DNA from: Lepidonotus clava
Taxonomy: Eukaryota > Annelida > Polychaeta > Phyllodocida > Polynoidae
DNA: 64,000 bases
Reading direction: 5' to 3'
Assembly: GCA_936440205.1 (NCBI GenBank)
Contig: OW387145.1
Span: 32,553,075-32,617,074 of the forward strand
Positions 37,272 through 49,265 of this stretch are shown in pieces. Numbering within the stretch: position 1 is the stretch's first letter; each line of letters opens with the position of its first letter. Under the pieces are notes generated by a model that made no database searches, was not told the DNA's origin, and saw only the letters and a program-made list of their open reading frames with translations. Made by a program: the position numbers and the translations under genes.

Positions 37272-38007
37272 AAGAAAGAGGAACACATGCACCAGTGGTG
37301 ACTGTATTTATAGACATTGGTACTTGTGAGTGAAGGCCAGCAGGCTTGTAACATATTGGGGTCTGAAAATAGCAGGAAGTCGTAGATCTTAAGTACGACC
37401 ATGATCAAAAGCATTTGGTTACACACGATTGCATGGTATCCTTTGATCGTTTCTTTTCTGCATCGATCAGAGTTACAACCCAATGGGCTTTCGCTGCAAA
37501 TCCAGAAGCCTGCAATGCTTCTATATAATATATATTATATCTTTAATGAGAGAGGTATACCATACTTTTTCATAAAGATGCCAACCTCTTTTCACAGAAA
37601 AATAATCCCCATATTTTAAGACAATCAATGATAAATAAAACTCCTTAAGAGACCATTTCAGATGTTACGGCTATTACAATTTCACACTCATATTAATGCC
37701 TAGAGCATACCTATGGTATGTTGGTAGTGAAACTTTAATTTATAAAACAATGAGATTTTGCACGGAAATAGTTGTAAATTACTAATGGTGATTAAAACTT
37801 TTGAAGCTCTCTCTGTACCAGTACACAACAAAGAAATCCTCAAGCGTATGTTCCTCGTGTATAACATTAACCCCTGCGTGTTTCTAGGACTTTGATTGTG
37901 TACTGAGACACAGGCATTGCCTTTAGCTGACAGCTTCAGACAAAGTCAACTCAGATCACAAACTCTACGCCCATTGTACTCTTCTCGTGCTTCATGACAC
38001 CAGTGCA
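37272..38007. other. Intronic stretch
   Basis: Nothing recognised. Confidence 0.45.
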
Positions 38008-38070
38008 ACCATCTCCTAAAACACACTCCCACTACTGTCAACCCCATAGATGTGCTGTTTAGGAGATGGT
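38008..38070. other. Stem-loop with 13-bp perfect arms
   Basis: ACCATCTCCTAAA at 38008-38020 pairs perfectly with TTTAGGAGATGGT at 38058-38070; an inner ACACA/TGTG pairing may extend the stem. The 63-nt hairpin is about the size of a small RNA precursor, but the arms are short for a microRNA, and a short palindromic repeat is equally possible. Confidence 0.45.
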
Positions 38071-39155
38071 GGCTCTGAGTAAAATAAAGAGTGCGATGTG
38101 TGCGATAAGACCAATGCCTATTGCTCTTCCGTGCCAACGTACCCTGCACTGGGGAGTTCTTCTATTGCCTATAGCTGCTAGGTAGGGGTTGTTGGTGAGG
38201 ACAATGACACTGCCCGAGGCCATTTGGCCGAGTGCAGAGAGAGAGAACAGTTATTGCCTCGCCCTTCAGGTGCAGGCTGCTGCTTGGAGAACTGGCCTGC
38301 CTCCCTGAATGAGTGGAGAGCAGTTTGGGGGTGGAGGCGGGGGGGGGGGGGGCACTAAACTCGAAATGGGGTAACTATGGCAAAATGAACCCAATGTAAT
38401 TAACAAGAACGAAAGTATCTAAAAACATATTTATTGACATATTGGATGATATCTCGGTTCACACAACTGTTTTAATGGATTTTTGAATCTTTGCATAATC
38501 TATATTCATGTTCTTAGATACAACATAGACTAAGCTTATGTATCTCTGTGGTCACAACAAATTAATGAAAGAAGAATTGGGGCAATACATATTTTACGCA
38601 ATCAAAAGCTCCTTCCCATGTTGCATATATATATCTTATCTTGATGACATTAATCCGGGGGATGTTATGTATGGTCTATTCATTTTTGTATAATTAACCA
38701 AAGGAACCATAGACAAAATATTACATAACATCTCATATAATCTCTATGAAGGAACTAGGGACCTGGGCTGTCTCTTTGTAACAGCTACCCACATGTTCAG
38801 AGTTAGTGCATACCCTGGACATTTCTCATAGCCTCATTTACTGCACCAGCTTTGTGTCAACAGCCTCAGGTGTGACTGGGAACCAGCGGTCGCTGGTGGC
38901 CGCAGGTTACATGCTCACGCCGACACCAGTGACATGACCACTCTGCAACAGGACGCTCTCTTTATAGAAACTCTGCAATACAATGTTCTCTTTACAGAAA
39001 CCTATTGTCTCTGCACTGCAGTGGCCACCGGGTCAGCCCCTGCGAGCTGTATCATACTAGCAAAAAAAACAGATGACTTTTGAGCTGCAGGCCGTAGTAA
39101 TATTCTTCGCTGGTGGCGAGTATAATCAGTATTCTCCCTACATGGCAGAGTCTAC
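38071..39155. other. Intronic stretch with a poly-G run
   Basis: A G run near 38339-38353 is followed by GCACTAAACTCGAAA, reminiscent of the terminus of the element at 60522-60930. Otherwise nothing recognised. Confidence 0.4.
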
Positions 39156-39318
39156 CAGCCGCGGATTTGAGGGGGGGGGGGCAGGCAGGGCGTGCGCGCC
39201 TCTTTTTTGGGCCCAAATATCAATTTTTTTAATGTAAAACTCTTGGGCCCGGAGGGCCCTGGGGAAAATTTAGTTTTACCACGCCCCCCCCCCCTTCCGA
39301 AAATTCCTGGATCCGCCC
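39156..39318. mobile_element. Small poly-G/poly-C ended TIR element with 6-bp target duplication
   Basis: GTCTAC flanks both ends (39150-39155 and 39319-39324). The left end contains GCGGATTTGAGGGGGG; the right end on the other strand reads GGGCGGATCCAGGAATTTTC followed by a G run. The interior has a GGGCCC-rich palindrome. At 163 bp it carries no gene. A short foldback element is the simplest reading. The 6-bp duplication differs from the TA of the other families. Confidence 0.55.
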
Positions 39319-39324
39319 GTCTAC

Positions 39325-42300
39325 TCTCATGGTAGTCCGTCCCTGACCTACTTAGCTCTTACATAATATCACTTTAGGAAACAGTGGGTCTGACTGCAAC
39401 AGACTACTCTCATGGACTCATTTTCCGGTGCAGAGGTGAATCTTGACGCAGAATGCGACTTGACCGTTAGCACCCGTCTCCACTGCGCATGACACCCGGA
39501 ACTAGCGCCTGTGGTACCGGCTGTCACCGCTAGGCGGCTCTTTGGCTGCCCTTGGAACTTTATTATAAGCAGACCGGACCTGGTGTCACCGTTTTTTAGG
39601 TCTGTCTTTGGGCAATTCAGAGCCAAAGTGATGCTGCCTCGAGGTGTGAGCATAATGTAATATACGAGTTGTGTCTACGGAGTTTCTAGTGGATGGTGCT
39701 GCTCTGAGGGGGGGGGGGGGGCAGAAAGAAAATGAGGGAAAAAAATAGAAAAGAAGATGGAGGCACATGCAGCTGGCCATTTATGTCTGACTGGTACGAC
39801 TGCCAACAATCAGTGGCAGGAAGTTAAGGGGATAGGGTTCCAGAAATATGTTTTTACTTTCAAAAAGAAAAGTTTCCCAACTGTCCAGGCTTTAAATCCT
39901 AATGAGGAATTTCACCTTTGAGTGAATGCTGTCGTTTAGTGTGAGAACCTTACTTGTTGTATCAGGAATGAAAAATTCACCAGTCAAGTCTGTTTATTCT
40001 ATTTCAACAACTAGGTATTTTTTCCTCGTGTGAAACATGGTGTTTCTTTGTAAAAGCAGACAAGTAGACAATCAGCGAATCGACGGGGGACCATGATGTC
40101 ATTCCTAACATTGGTGGTTACCTAGAAAGTTGGAAGCTGTTTTAGTAAGGCAGATGTAATTGGAGAAGAGTTAGTACAAGTTGTGTCTGTCTTGATGGGT
40201 ATAGGGTTTCGAAAACAACGACTTTTATCTCATATCTACAACTTTACTGTCGTCTCCAATTACCCAAGTGATAATTACCTATCATATAACTAGGTGATGC
40301 TTCTCCTTTATGTCTGTGTTACATTACCATGTTGTTACCAATAGCCTGTGTGGTGTTTGAATAGAGTGAATTCTCATAGTTGAAAATAGATGGAAAATAC
40401 TTAGTTAAAAGGAAGGGATAGAAATAAATGTCTGTTGGGTGTAAAGTTTTTCTGGAGCTATACCCAACGTGTTGGATTATGTTTACAGTACTTCATCAGT
40501 ATGTCGGTACTTGACATATACATTTCAGATGGTGTGTGTTTTATCAGTCTATATTTATGTTGAACATTGGCCAGATATTAACAAATTTCACTTTAATTTG
40601 TGATAACATGAGCCAACTATGCGGTGTTAGTAGCTGGCTGTTTAACGTCATTCTTGAAGAGCGAAAGCCGGGGAGTCAATGTAGAATAGTCCCATTTACA
40701 AACAATTATTAATGTTTTAACACCAAATATTTATCGTCAAGCATTGTTTACGGATTACTTCACATTGTATTTAGTCAAATCAGTCCTGTCATAGGAATAA
40801 AACTACACCCAACACCGTTTATCTGTCGGTTTATTGAGATTCTGGACACATTCTATTGTCCTCGTTATTTGGCCTGCCCCTTTCTCCTCTCGGCCGTTAG
40901 CATGTGAGTCCGGCTTGACCCCCTACCAGACCTGGGCACCAAGTGCTCTAATAGACAACAGAAAACTATCCTGGGTATCCTCAGCCTACCTCCCATCCAT
41001 TCTAGGCCTACTTTGGGCTTTTTGCAATGTATTATGGAAGCAGTTACATCAAACAAAACAATGATACTAAATTGTTATGATTTTGTTATTTTTGCCGGTC
41101 CAACCACTTAAATATGTTGAGAATATCAAAATAGTCAATGCCATTTAGATTTTAGGCCTTTTATGTGGTTTAGCTGGCTCTACACAGTTCTATGCTGCTA
41201 TCTATAATAGAAGAACTCTATGGGAAAACACTTTTTGTGAGTTAGTAATTTACATGGGCCAGACGCACATATGTTGTGACTGTTGCCCTTTCCGACCTGC
41301 GAGTTTTGACAGGCCATTATTATGGTGAGAGGAGGAACAAAAACAATGGCAGTTAAGGCATCATTTGCTGTGACCCTTCACTGACGTTTGGGGCGACAGT
41401 GAGACATTTCGTTGCCACCATTATTCCAAGGTCAGATGGCCAACAGAGAAATAACGACTCTGTATTCATCCCTGTCACTGCCCTCATCTGACCGCTGGTC
41501 ACTCGGCGGATGACTATACCGGACAATGCCCGCACGCCGGGTACTGACCAGCCAACAAAACTGCTTCCGGTTCTGAGTCCTTGGTATATAGACACAGAGT
41601 GCCCGGATGACCTGACTTGTTTGACGAGTTGACAAAAGTCTGTGGCGTTCTGATGTCCGCTGTCCCATCAGAGGGGTGTGGTTAACTGCTGATGGTCGGT
41701 TTTAGAATCTGTTTGTGAACCTGTCCCTATGGGTTGTCCCCAGGACCGCCGCCGCCAACGCCCCATTCCCATAATGGTCCCCTGGATGACTCGGGTGGAG
41801 GCAGGGGTAACGGCGACGTCCTCCCTCGCTGAGTGAGGTTGGGTTTGGGTAGGGGGAGGAGGGTACTGGGTCTGCAAAAGGGTACCTACTATGGAGTCAA
41901 ACACTTAAACCTTTGTCCATAAACTGTATCCAGAGAGATTTTCAACGTCAAATCTCAATGTATTCACCTATATGTTATGCTACAAAATGTATGCAGAGAC
42001 TTCAAATGTTGGTCTTTTTTCATTAAAACCAATAACTTTGGCTTTTTTAATAATCAGGACTGTAGGACCTTTATGATTTTGTCAATTGTTGTTATCATTG
42101 TTGTTTAACGTTTAATTTCAATGACTACAAACTTTCGTTTTGTAAAGGAATTTGTGTTCAGTAATAATCACACACTCAATGCCTTTAAAGAACGTCCAAG
42201 TACCCCCCGCCCTGCCCCTCATTCCCAATCCTCTCCCCAGTTTATTGTCCCCATTTTCCCTTTAACTCTGACCTAACGACCCTGCCCTATCACTAAAACA

Positions 42301-43360
42301 AGAGAAGTAACCCGTGCCGACGGTGGACAAAAGGGTTTTCATTAATCTCCATGTTCAATTTCGTGTCCAGGCTTTCAGCGTTCTTGAATAATTGATGCCT
42401 GTCCCCTGGAATGCTGTTGTTTAGAACCAATCCAAATGTCATTGCCTGTGCCACCCGTTTGGCCATGAATGGAATATCGATTCCGTTTCTCCAAACATTA
42501 TGATATATATTTCAACAGGTAGCAGGAGGGAGCACTAGAGAACTGCCTTTCCAAGAGTAGGTATTTTCCTACTGTGATTCTCTCAGGATGATTTATTGTA
42601 GACTATATCAGACCAAAGAGAAATTCACATTGCCTATCAAAATAATCATGCAATATGGCATTTGCGTCAATAAGCATATCAAAGTGCATTTATCTAGATG
42701 TAGCAAGCATGCCTGATACACGTACACAGAAATCTAAACATATTCCCATGTCGTCCCTTTGCGATTCGTTTCCATATATACATATACTGGAGAACCATAG
42801 ATGTAGAGAGAAAGAAATCATAGAGAACAATACACGTACTTTGGTCCCGATTGTAACGTTGGAAGGCCTATATATACACAGTCCACTGGAGTTCTGTACA
42901 GAGTAGAGAGCTTGGTGTAAAGATCAGAAGTATCCACAGTCACGCAATGCTAGCAATCACCATTCTTTGTTACCTTAAAATCACGTAATATGAGCCAACA
43001 GTTAAGTGCTCGTCACTGTATCGTGCTATAGGTGTAGACAAAGAATATGCTTTCAAAGTAAAACAGTTTGTCTGATTGATGGAAGAAACTGTCATTATGT
43101 GTCAGTGTAAAACCATGGTATTGATAAATTTCAAGTTAGCATTCACATACTCTTGTTCATTTCCGCATATAATAATTTCAAATGAAGCTGGTATATGTAA
43201 AATACACTTTGATTAGGCCTATATTAAATAAAAAGGAAAAATGAATGAAATACAAATTAACCGTGCGTTTTATGTCGAAATAAGTTTAGTTAGGCAGATT
43301 TGTCAACATAATCCTCTAAATAATAGACGAGAATAAAATACTACTTTAAGCATTTTCCCT
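39325..43360. other. Intronic stretch
   Basis: About 4 kb without a recognised exon. A G run at about 39709-39721 and a CpG-richer patch at about 41340-41840 hold several open frames on the minus strand, none recognised. The segment at 42330-42490 is of mixed composition with homeodomain-like words and may be a conserved element. Confidence 0.4.
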
Positions 43361-45264
43361 TAAAGTTCACCCGAAGTGATATCATAAACATTTCTACTGA
43401 GGAGGGAAATTGAACTATATAAACTCAATATAAGCTACCAAAAGGCAGCAGTCGTTCATCTACACTTTGCGTTGCTATAATTAGACTTTCTGCTGAGCTG
43501 TGAGGCCACTCTCACACCTCAGTGCCTAACCTCGAAGACCATGCTAAATTTAGATTGATGACGTCATCGGCGCCACAACGCGAACCTGGGGAATAAGCCA
43601 CCAGCAGGTTGCAAGCCAGTTGTGTGAGCTTCCATATTAAAGTGATTCAACATGGGCCAAATTATATCATCATAACGTAGGTTTCTCTCATTTTCTCAAA
43701 AGATACTTTTAGCTTTATCAAAATCACAATTGACAATTACCCCTTCTTTTAATGAATAATATAATAGCTTAGGTGTCAATGTCCACATACTCATTTTGCT
43801 TGCGAAGGTGAACCTATGGAAAGCTGTCACACTTGAATGATAAAATGGTCAGAACGAATCTGATGGCGCCATGCATATTTTCATGAAAATATTTTACATA
43901 AACCTATAGAAGTATCTCCCAATACCGTGTTAGATATGTGGTGTCAGCAATTTTAGTAACATCTTCTGTGATACAATTACACATGGTTATTTCATGAGTG
44001 AATAGTATAACAATATTAATAAAGCACTAAGGAATATTTAGACATTTAAGTCATGGAACATCATCTCCACGGGAAAAAAATTAATAACAAACAATGCACT
44101 TAATTTCTGAGGACGGCAATTAAGTACGCATTACATGTTTACTACGGTAAAACATCATGAATTTATCTTTATAATGTATGAAAACTTTTACATATTCTTC
44201 TCTTTTGTCAAAATTGTTGAGGGACGCACGCCCCCTATAGAACAAATATTTACTCCTTGGATTGGGACGCATCTCAAAATTACAAAAATAAAATGTTTAA
44301 AAAACACAGAATTTCACATATATACATATCAATGCTGAGGCCATACTAAAAAAAATCATTCAGTTTCCAGTGGACCGCCTGGGTGAGATTGATCAAAGTC
44401 TTCACCTGGCTGGGATTTTCTATTTTTGCAAGAGAAACTTGACATGGCATGGGAATATACAATGACTCCCATACCACGCCAAGTCTTGGAGAGGTTTGCG
44501 CGAATATCCATACCACCTGTGACCATACAATATCAAGTTAGGGAGACGTGTGTGCGAATATTCACACCTGAAAAGGGTAACATATCGATTGGCAAAGATG
44601 TTGAAGTCTTTAAAGTCAGTTATGGTACTGATTTTGTAATTAAGGGAAAAAAAATCCCGGCCACCCTGGTGGGCTTAATTTTCCTCACCTGGACCACCGG
44701 AAACAAACTTTTTTTAGTGTCACCTTAGACTCACTGCCAACAAACATTACTTTCCTAATTTCAGTGGTAATGATGCTTAATAAGTCTAAAATATAGGCCT
44801 AAGGAGTATAACTGAAGACAATAATTTACCACATGGGTATATTACTTGTTGAAATACCAATTTATAAGCTGCCCTGTACATATGTACATCTGGTATGAAA
44901 ACTTGATCCTACTCCCATTTATAGATCTAAGCCTTGGCATATGATCAGTGTGGTACAAAATACAATGGCCTCACATGCTATGGTTATCGTAAAGTTATTC
45001 TTGATTATTCCCGTTTTCACCATTCACGCTGCCACTATATATATACAATGTTAACCAATGACGCCGATGACGTCACACCTGCTATAGTCACGTGACTCTC
45101 ACGGTGGCAAGTGCTTCATTTAGCCAACGCGAAAGTATGAGGGAAAATCCGTTTTTTCCTCATACATATTGCTTTTTCAAGTATGCCTTTCAATATGGAG
45201 CTTCACTGACACAAAAGTAATGATGTAATCACGTTAAAATTGTTATTTCGGGTGAACTTTAAGT
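43361..45264. mobile_element. 1.9-kb TTAA-flanked non-autonomous DNA transposon (piggyBac-type)
   Basis: Left TTAAAGTTCACCCGAA and right TTCGGGTGAACTTTAA are exact complements, each beginning with TTAA, the target site of piggyBac transposons. A subterminal inverted match supports this: GACGTCATCGGCG at about 43561-43573 pairs with CGCCGATGACGTC near 45062-45074, about 200 bp in from either end. Near the right end a hairpin has arms GTATGAGG and CCTCATAC (about 45136-45167). The open frame at 44426-44728 (100 codons) does not resemble a transposase, so the element would be non-autonomous. The subterminal regions carry CRE (TGACGTCA, 43559 and 45068) and a full E-box palindrome GTCACGTGAC (45087-45096). 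Confidence 0.6.
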
Positions 45265-48008
45265 CCTAATCAAATGAACTACTTGTATCTCATCAATCAC
45301 TCCTGGGATTGAAGGGGCATTTTTGTACTTTTTTCCTTCTGAGCATTCGGCTTCAAAGCTGATGAGAAAGCAAATTTGTCTTAATCCTCAAATATACACG
45401 AGATGCTATCACGGTTTAGTCTCAAAATGAAACAGGATATAGGTTGAGCTAGATGGCGACTGGATAAACCAATCCGTTTTTGATATGCATCGCTCCTTCA
45501 TTCTCAGACTAACTCCTATACCTCATCCCTCAGGCTCCTTATGAACGGACTAGCAATATGATCCGGTGCGCCAAGACAGTATTTTTGTTGTCCTTCAATG
45601 TATTACTGTCGTGTTAATAAGATTGGATTTCCTAGCAAGCATATGGGTCTTTGTAAATGATCAACATGAATTACTATACAGGTATAGGAAGTAAAAGGCC
45701 ACTGGAAACTTGAGCCATTTCATGGCTATTAGAACCTGTTACTCCATTGTAATTAGAAGTTTCCCTCCCTCTCTTAAGCTATAAAGAAAGGTGCATCTAT
45801 CTGATTTATACTGCAAAAATAACAGTGAGGAAAGCAAGAAAATAATTTAGATTTTCAGAGCCTCTTACATCAAATGTTGGAGTCATTGGAGTCATCCTCT
45901 GTCAAGATCTCAATCTTGGAGGCAAACTGAGACATCACATTTAAAGGGGGCTAATTGTGCTTTCGCTCTTCTTATTCAATTTCCATGTAGGATTCAGACT
46001 GCACCATTTGTATGTCAGAGACATGACAGTTTCTGAGCCTGGCAAAGATCACTGTCTCAGTAGGACTGTAAAAGATTGCATTAGAATTCAGAATAAGGCT
46101 GCCACTCTGTCTGTAAAACTTTCTTATCTTTTGCTATCTGGTCCATATATTTAATTCTGAGATAGGCACTTTGTTGGTGCATACACAGATCGTTATCTGT
46201 AGAGAAACATGGCAGACTGACGGTCAAAATGACTTCTTCACAGATCTATGAATCATTCCTGATGGCATTTCAGGGACTGGCCCACCCTCCACATGTATTG
46301 TGGACTCCTTTTGGTTCGCCCCGTTAGATCTTTATGCCCCAGCACACTTAGTTCTGGTAACAATGCCTTTTGAATGGGTTCACTGGTATATCCCCATGGG
46401 CCTGGGGTGATTGCCCCTCTGACTGTGACATGCCTTTAGAGCTGGCCTCAATGACATGCTAATGGAAGAGGGCCAGGGTTTTACATGCTGGGCACACCTC
46501 CTGCACGCCCCCTGTGGGTCATACAGGATACCAGGGACCTGCAATGGTCACCTCGGTCGTCATGGTTACAGAATTGGTATTTTGCTGTATCATCACTGTT
46601 GCCATGGATGGCCTTTCAGATTTAATGACCATTGCCAATGAGGATATATGGCCTTTCATCAGTAACATAATACCCTGATTGCTTGGTTGCCTGGGGGTGA
46701 GCTGGATGTAGCCAACTAATGAAGAAAATGTAATACATGTATGGTAATTACTTCACAATCATACATGTATATACTTCAACATGCAATGGATACCTTCTGA
46801 GGTACAATAACCATTCATAAAGAGAATAATCATATTGCATTTGGTTTTATAATAATATGTTATTGATATTCATATTAACTTGAATAAAGGCAGCTTATTG
46901 CAGATAAACAGTTGACACTTCAGGAAAGATTTAGTGTAACTTCTAATGGACTCTTATAGATAGAACGAGATAATATACCAGGAATATTGAAGTAATTGCA
47001 AGTATTGGTTCGAACCAAGTACAGCAATATACCTTTCCTCAACCCCGGAAGGCATTTGTGATCTGCTGGCAACTTTGTTTATTCTGTCCATTCAGCCAGC
47101 ACTAATAGTGCTATGGTTGAATCCCTATCCATTATATGCGGGTCCTGTCAGTCTAAGGACTTATTGAGGCTCTTAATTCCAGATGAGTCCTTTCCTGGAC
47201 ATGCTGTCAGTTGTGCCCACCCCTTGCCCCTCCCTCTCATCCTGACCTGCTGGTGACACCCATAAAACCTGCAATGTCTCTGTTCCTCTTACTATCCCAA
47301 CCAACTTCCATCAATCAAAATGGACTCTGTTTGGGCCACTTGATCTAGAGTCAGTGTGTAGTAATTGCTGACAGGATCTGGGTATTCTGTACCTGAATAC
47401 ATTTATAAATGACTCTTGAGATTAAGTGATGTTTGCCCTTTTGACTAAAATTGCCCATTGTCCATGGCCATAAGGGAAATAACCGGATCATGTGTGGCCA
47501 TCTTTAAGAAAGTTAATCAGTAGTTTTTATTGCAATTGTGGCCAGCTGTACCGCAAAAAGTATATTGAATTGGTAAAAATAATAATGAATATACTCAACA
47601 TTTTGCCAAATTGTAATTCTGTGTACATTTTCTTCTGAAATTGCCATACATTTAAGCCAAGCTTCAGGGTTTTTCCCCATTCGTATCTGTGTGGAATGTT
47701 GTAGGATGGAATATCCTGTTATAGGAGGTAGCAAGCAAAACCTGGGGCAGTTTGGATGTATACATGTATACATGCTGGCAGGATATTGTGAGGGAATTCG
47801 AAGAAGGGTGCTAACATGTTCACATGAGTAAGGTTACATAGCGTGCTCTACCTTTGTGTGGCCAGTACCAGACACTAATTGTTCTTGCCAGCTGGATCAA
47901 AGTGCTGTCGTCTTGATTAGCTCATGCTCAATTACCTGGCCCGCTCACACCTACCCCCTTTGCCAGGGCGAGCACGCCCCATTACCCTCGTGGTTCCTAC
48001 CACGCTGC
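45265..48008. other. Intronic stretch, possible conserved non-coding sequence
   Basis: No exon recognised. Long mixed-composition segments at about 46180-46700 and 47040-47350 contain words of the Fox (TTGTTTATT), homeodomain and Cdx (CATAAAA) types and look less degenerate than the surroundings; this is an impression only. Confidence 0.35.
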
Positions 48009-48044
48009 ATGATGGGCGAGGAAAAAGGGCCTTCAAAGAATGCG
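48009..48044 (+). CDS. Candidate alternative first coding exon
   Basis: ATG at 48009 (context GCTGCATGATGG) opens twelve codons, MMGEEKGPSKNA, ending in phase 0 exactly at a strong donor GTAAGT (48045). The exon at 53958 starts in phase 0, so the two could be joined in frame; this would make an alternative promoter inside the long intron. Upstream sequence (about 47930-48000) is GC-richer than its surroundings, and E-box/nuclear-receptor sites follow at 48107-48146. Twelve codons are too few to show protein-coding bias, so chance is a serious alternative. Confidence 0.22.
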
Positions 48045-48106
48045 GTAAGTAGCTGAGGGCACAACGAGGCTGAGGCTGAGCAGTCGGCGGCTAACGGACC
48101 GAGCCA

Positions 48107-48146
48107 AGGTCATGTGACTAGGTCATGTGCTGACGAGGTCACGTGA
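48107..48146 (+). promoter_or_regulatory. Triple composite of AGGTCA half-site and E-box
   Basis: AGGTCATGTG at 48107, AGGTCATGTG at 48120 and AGGTCACGTG at 48136 each overlap a nuclear-receptor half-site with an E-box-like CATGTG or CACGTG. The first is preceded by CCA, giving the extended half-site CCAAGGTCA used by ERR/NR5-type receptors; the last is the core of a USF/MITF/TFE-type site. Spacing is 13 and 16 bp. Confidence 0.45.
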
Positions 48147-48919
48147 TGTAAAAAGTGAGAAAAATCAGGCGTTAATTTACTATCTCGTCTATTTTTATTT
48201 TACATTAAAATTCCGCTTCTGGATTTCATGTTGTTTTTTTTGTTTTTTGTGTTTTTGTTTTTTTGAGCGAGTTCTTTTTTTTCCTGAAATGAGAAAATAT
48301 TTCTGAATCAGTGAGGGGGTTTAGGACTGTTATAGGCCGTCTGGAACTAGCCTGGTATTATCAGTATGTTTCGTGGTACACATGGGCAAGAAAATTAGCG
48401 GCATGTACCCGAAAGCCCTATATACTGGGATGGGTAACACTGGATCGTTTATTGTGTAAGGAATTGAGTCGACTGGTACTGAAGTAGGATTGACCATTCT
48501 TGAGGCGTCGCTCTATACCTGTCTGTCCTATTTGGCGATACGTTCCAGTGTGGTGTATCCGTTGTCTGGGATTCAGGAGGTATGCCATCGGAGATCATTA
48601 TTATACACTCGGAGCTCAGTCACTGGGAGAGAGCCAATGTTATAATGTTGTATAGGGGTCCAGAGAGGGAGCCCTCGGGGGTACTCTATAATTCCAATGT
48701 TCAAACCTATGAACAACCTATCCAGAACAACAGTCAAACTTAAAGGAAGGTCTTAAGTAAATGGATTCCTCCACCTCCTCACTCATACCAATATAGGAGG
48801 TTGCTGCATTGGCCCTATCGTCTTCTAGCACTAGTGCACCATCCCCCTTTTGCAGCACATTATATTTAAGGAAATTTGACGTATGACTAGTACATATTAC
48901 AAAGACTAAATATCCCCTA
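48147..48919. other. Gene-free stretch with T-rich tract
   Basis: A T-rich low-complexity tract spans about 48230-48290. Nothing else recognised. Confidence 0.45.
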
Positions 48920-49265
48920 TCCCCTGTCATCACGGAGGGCTGGTTCCCCTAATTAGGACCAAGTGCCCCCCCCCCGTCCCCCCTGCCATCACAGAGGGAT
49001 GGTACCTCTTTTAGGGACAAAATAACCCCTTACCTCCTGCCATCACAGAGGAATAGTACCCTTTTATGACTTAGTAAGCCCAAACCCTCCTCCAGGACTA
49101 CAAAAATCCCTTCCATATCTCCTACCATCACAGGGGGACAGTACCCCTTCTTAGGATTAGGTAACCAACACCCCTTCCTGCCATCACAGAGGGATGGCAC
49201 CCCTTTTTAAGACAGAGTAACCCCCTACCTCCTACCATCACAGAGAGATGGTGCACCGGCCCTAT
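48920..49265 (+). repeat. Degenerate tandem array, 54-59 bp period, 6 copies
   Basis: CATCAC followed by A/GGAGGG or a close variant occurs at 48928, 48987, 49041, 49126, 49182 and 49236. Steps are 59, 54, 85, 56 and 54 bp, the 85-bp step carrying extra sequence. Each unit goes on to a GGTACCCCTTTTAGGA-like segment and an AGTAACCCC-like tail. High divergence indicates an old array. Confidence 0.75.

Noticed and set aside
46999-47024. GGTTCGAACC resembling a tRNA B box
   Set aside because: It is a short palindrome (TTGGTTCGAACCAA) with no A box or foldable tRNA arms around it.
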